Source of the DNA: Thoreauomyces humboldtii
Taxonomy: Eukaryota; Chytridiomycota; Chytridiomycetes; Spizellomycetales; Powellomycetaceae
Direction: 5' to 3'
Length of the DNA stretch: 10,854 bases
NCBI GenBank assembly: GCA_027596035.1
Contig: JADGJA010000777.1
Location: 1-10,854, forward strand
The notes under the pieces were generated by a model. It did no database searches and was not told the origin of the DNA. It saw nothing but the letters and a program-made list of their open reading frames with translations. Shown in pieces: positions 7,356 through 10,854 of the stretch. The position numbers and the translations under genes were made by a program. The stretch's first letter is position 1; the number at the start of each line of letters is the position of its first letter.

Positions 7356-10300
7356 ATGACGACTACCACCTCCCACTTCACGCTCGAGAACGAGGTCAGC
7401 TTCCCGCTACCTGCTGCTCCCACCACCATCTCAACCTACAAGCACAAGGACTCGAGCTTCCGCATCGTCTTCTGTCCTACGCCCGGTCCTCTGGTCTCGT
7501 CGGCCATCCTCGTCCCCACCCTCGCCGAAAAGGACAACGGTCTGGCCCACACCCTCGAGCACCTCATCTTCTGCGGTTCCACCCTCAACGACCACAAGCG
7601 AGGCTATCTGGACAGCATCGCCACCAGGGGACTCAGCACCGGCACCAACGCCTACACCACCGAGGACCACACCGCATACACCATCACCACGGCCGGAGCA
7701 GAGGGGACGTTGGAGGTCCTGCCCGTGTTCCTGGAGCACGTGCTCTTCCCGACCCTGTCCGAGGAGCAGTTCGTGACCGAGGTGTACCACTGCGATGCCA
7801 CCGGAAAGAACCAGGGCGTCGTCTACTGCGAGATGGCGGGCAGGGAGAACACGGAGCCCGACGTCCTCGACCTCTCCATGCGTCGTCTGCTGTTCCAGAA
7901 CGAGACCACGTATTCGCGGGAATGCGGAGGCCTCACCCACGAGGTCGCCAAGCTGACCAACGAGGAGATCGTCGAGTACCATCGTCGCTTCTACCATCTG
8001 GACAACCTGACGGCCATCATCTGCGGGCAGATCGAGCCGGAGAAGGTCTTCCAGAAGCTCACGGCCGTCAGAGGCCTCCTGACGCCGCAGTCGGACAGGA
8101 AGGCGTCCGTGGTCCCCGTCATCGACCTTCCACGACTACCCGGCGCTCCCGGCGACGTCATCTCCGAGACGGTCAAGTTCCCGTCGTCGGACGAGGAACT
8201 CGGATCCATCGCTTTCGGATGGCGCGGTCCATCGTCCGAGGACGTCTTCAACATCGTCGCCTTGGATGTTCTGTTCCGCTACCTGCAGGAGACGGCCGCG
8301 TCCCCGATCCTCCAGCAGTTCGTCGAGCGCGAGGACCCCTATGCTTCCCAGGTGGACTTTGACATCCGTGGATTCGTCGAGACCGCCATCGAGCTCGTCT
8401 TCAGCGGCGTTCCGTATCCGTCGGACGCCGCGTCGGACGATGCTGGATCCGTCCAGGGGTCCGAGGGCTCTGCGGACCAGTCCGAATCTGGCGGCTCGGA
8501 AGAGGACTCGGAGGATGGGTCCGAGGGAAGCGAGGATGGAAGCGCCGAGACGCGCGACGATCTCTTCGAGCCGAAAGTTTACCACTCGATGCTCATGGAC
8601 ATCCTGAAGGACTTTGCAACCAACGGTCCAAAGAACAAAGACGCCATGCAAGCAACGCTTTCTCGTCACAGGAGAAAGATCATGGAGGCGTTGGAGGAGG
8701 ATCCCACCGAGTGTTGCGTCTCATACATCATTCCCGACGTGGTCCGTCATTACCTCGCCGCGCGATCGGAACTCGAGGACACGAGGGCACAGGGCGGTAA
8801 ACCCGTCTTTGGAACGAGAGCGGGCATCCTGCAGGTCCTCGACGAGCTCGCGACATTTCCCTTGTCGTTCTGGAGCGATCTCGTCCGAAAGTGGCTCATC
8901 GACGCTCCCATGGTGGAGGTGCTCATGACCCCGGACCGCAAACTGGCGGACACGCTCTCGAAACGTGAGACGGAGGAGCACGAGGCGAGGGTCAAGAAGA
9001 TCGGACCCGAAGGGCTCCTCGAACTCGGACGTAAGCTCGAAGAGGCGGTGCTCGCCAACAAGGTCAACCTCACCGAAGATGTCATCGCCACCATGCCTCC
9101 CGTGCCCGACGTCACCAAGGCCGCTTCCTTGAGGTCGTCCATGGAGGTGGTCACGATGGAACCGTCGGCCGACGGATCCGCACGTCCCTTCGAAACGGTA
9201 CAGGTTGTCAAGACGGAGACCATGTTCGCTCAACTCAGGATAGGCATCCATACCGGAAACATACCCGAAAACCTACGTCCCTACCTCGTCCTGTTCCAGG
9301 AACTCCTCTTCCAGACCCCACTTGCCATCCCTTCCCGAGAAGGGAAACCCACCATCGTGGACTACCGGGACGTGGCTCGACAAGCGGCGGACCTCTGCGT
9401 CTCATACGAAGCTTCCGTCGGGTTCGGCAACGATCTCTGGAGCGCGAGCTGGCTGAGCGAGATGTTCATGATGTGCGCCAGCACCGAACGTGACGAGTTC
9501 TCGAAACTGGCGAGGTTCCTGTTCCAGGTCCTCGCCTTCTCGACCTTTACGGAAGAACGCATCGTTTCCATCGCGAAGAACTCGCTAAGCGCCATCGTCG
9601 AATCCAAGCGCGACGGATCCGACATGCTACCCAGCATCGCTTCCCGATTCACCCTTCCCTTCGACCGGCCTGATGAGGCACCGGAAGGCATGAAGAACGA
9701 TCTCGCCATCAGCTTGTTCCGACAGGAGGAGTTCATCAAGGACGTTCTGGAAAAGTGCAAGGCCGGAAAGACGAAGCAGATCGTCGTCGCCCTCGAACAG
9801 ATCCGGACACTCCTGGTGGACGGTGGGGTCAGTCCCGTCGGACCTGGGTTCGCGCAGATCGCCGTCAGTACAGGAGAGTCCGTCGACCTCGTTCGAGACG
9901 TGGCGGGCATCTGGGACGAGGAGGTCGCCAAGTTCAGGACCCTCGCTTTGACTTCCAAAGTGACGACGACGTCCAAGAGGCGGAAGACCGGGTCGGGATC
10001 GGGTTCGAGGAAGGGGACGGTGACAGCGACGGTACAAAAGTCGCTCGCTTCCCCTTTCCCCTTCCCGAGACGACCGTACGACCTGGGGCTGGCGGACATG
10101 TCCTTCGGGAACTCGGTCCTGGTGCCCATCCAAGGCGTCACCACCACTTTCCTGTCTCAGATCGTTCCGTGCGATATCGTGAACCCTCATCCACATCCCG
10201 ATTACTTCCCAGGTAAAACTCTACTCGTCCGCTGATTCCTGAACCTCCCTTTTCCCGGAAGCCCCCTCGTTGACATCTTTACTTGGTACTCTCTCCCATC

Positions 10301-10854
10301 TCCAGTTCTCCTGCTAGCCGAACTCCTCAGTCGGTCCGAGGGCCCGCTCTACACATCGATACGAGGACAAGGGTACGCGTACGACGCGTCGATCCACATA
10401 TCGCTCTGGACCGGGATGCTCTCGTTCGAGCTCTACGAATCCTCCGAACCCCGAAAGGCCGTCTCCGAATTCTACGCCATCCTCGAGTCCCTCGGAACCC
10501 CGAGCGGGTTCCACGACATCTGCAGTCGATTCAACGTCGAGACCGCCACGGCGTCGGCGGCGTACAAGTACGCTAGCGCCAAGAGCACCAGTGCGGGGCT
10601 GGTCGTCGGGGCGCTCAGAGGCGCGTTGAGGGTGCGTACTGGAAAGAGTCGAAAGGGAGATATGGGTCACGTGAAGGAATGTCGAAAACTGATGGGTGTG
10701 TGTGAACGAAACAGGGATTCAAGTCGTTGGAGGACGAGCAGACGTTTCAGCATGGTCTTTATGCGGTCACCGACGACGATCTGCGAAGGGCTTACGAGAA
10801 GTACTACCTTCAGTTCCTCGACGCCGAAAGGTCAGACCTCCCCCTCCCCTCCCC
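7356..10854 (+). CDS. M16-family zinc metallopeptidase, YOL098C/PreP-like (3' end outside window)
   Basis: A large two-lobed peptidase that degrades peptides in a closed chamber; yeast YOL098C is the nearest type I recognise, and the exact substrate is unknown. Exons are 7356-10212, 10306-10631 and 10715 onward, with introns of 93 nt (phase 1) and 83 nt (phase 0). A donor-like AG/GTCAGA at 10831 suggests exon 3 ends at 10830. About 1100 residues are visible, close to the family's full length. The zinc motif HTLEH is at 65-69, with H65 and H69 as ligands and E68 as catalytic base; E159 in GVVYCEM is the probable third ligand. The C-terminal half has the typical EGPLYTSIRGQGYAYDASI block after the first intron. 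An acidic Ser/Glu/Asp insert lies at 356-402 and a basic KRRK patch at 874-877. ATG 7356 has A at -3; ATG 7152 is in frame upstream in poor context. The frame stays open for 2.8 kb, so the gene looks intact. Confidence 0.93.

Noticed and set aside
6583..7359. 258-codon plus-strand open frame
   Set aside because: Arg/Ser/Pro/His-rich composition without domains, no orthologue I recognise, and it lies in the expected M16 promoter and leader.

Overview
The window looks like ordinary nuclear DNA from a fungus. Genes are split by short introns of about 50-170 nt. These have GT/AG ends, and several have a CTAAC, CTGAC or CTGAAT branch-like site shortly before the AG. Codons favour G or C at the third position, and pyrimidine-rich microsatellites sit in introns and leaders. 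A basidiomycete is my best guess from the intron style and base composition, but the sequence alone does not prove it. I see no bacterial operon, rRNA, tRNA, CRISPR array or mobile element.

Layout, left to right. Positions 1-482 are the 3' flank of a minus-strand gene and hold no convincing gene. Positions 483-1774 (minus) encode fibrillarin, the box C/D snoRNP 2'-O-methyltransferase, in four exons; the first exon is only 10 nt. Positions 1775-2357 are the fibrillarin upstream region, with a 12-bp palindrome and a run of 15 G. Positions 2358-3110 (minus) hold the remains of an F-box-like gene, broken by an in-frame stop and apparent 1-nt frameshifts. Positions 3260-6440 (plus) encode a large, unrecognised, coiled-coil and low-complexity protein in about six or seven exons, ending with a Gln/His-rich tail. 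Positions 6441-7355 are intergenic or leader sequence. Positions 7356-10854 (plus) encode an M16-family zinc metallopeptidase of the yeast YOL098C type, running off the right edge.

The genes do not form an obvious pathway. Fibrillarin works in nucleolar rRNA modification, the M16 protein in peptide degradation, and the middle gene is unassigned. The least explained parts are the broken F-box gene, the unclassified coiled-coil gene (which has a stretch open in competing frames), and the M16 5' end, where a basic in-frame extension precedes the better start codon. I found no sign of a novel multi-gene system.
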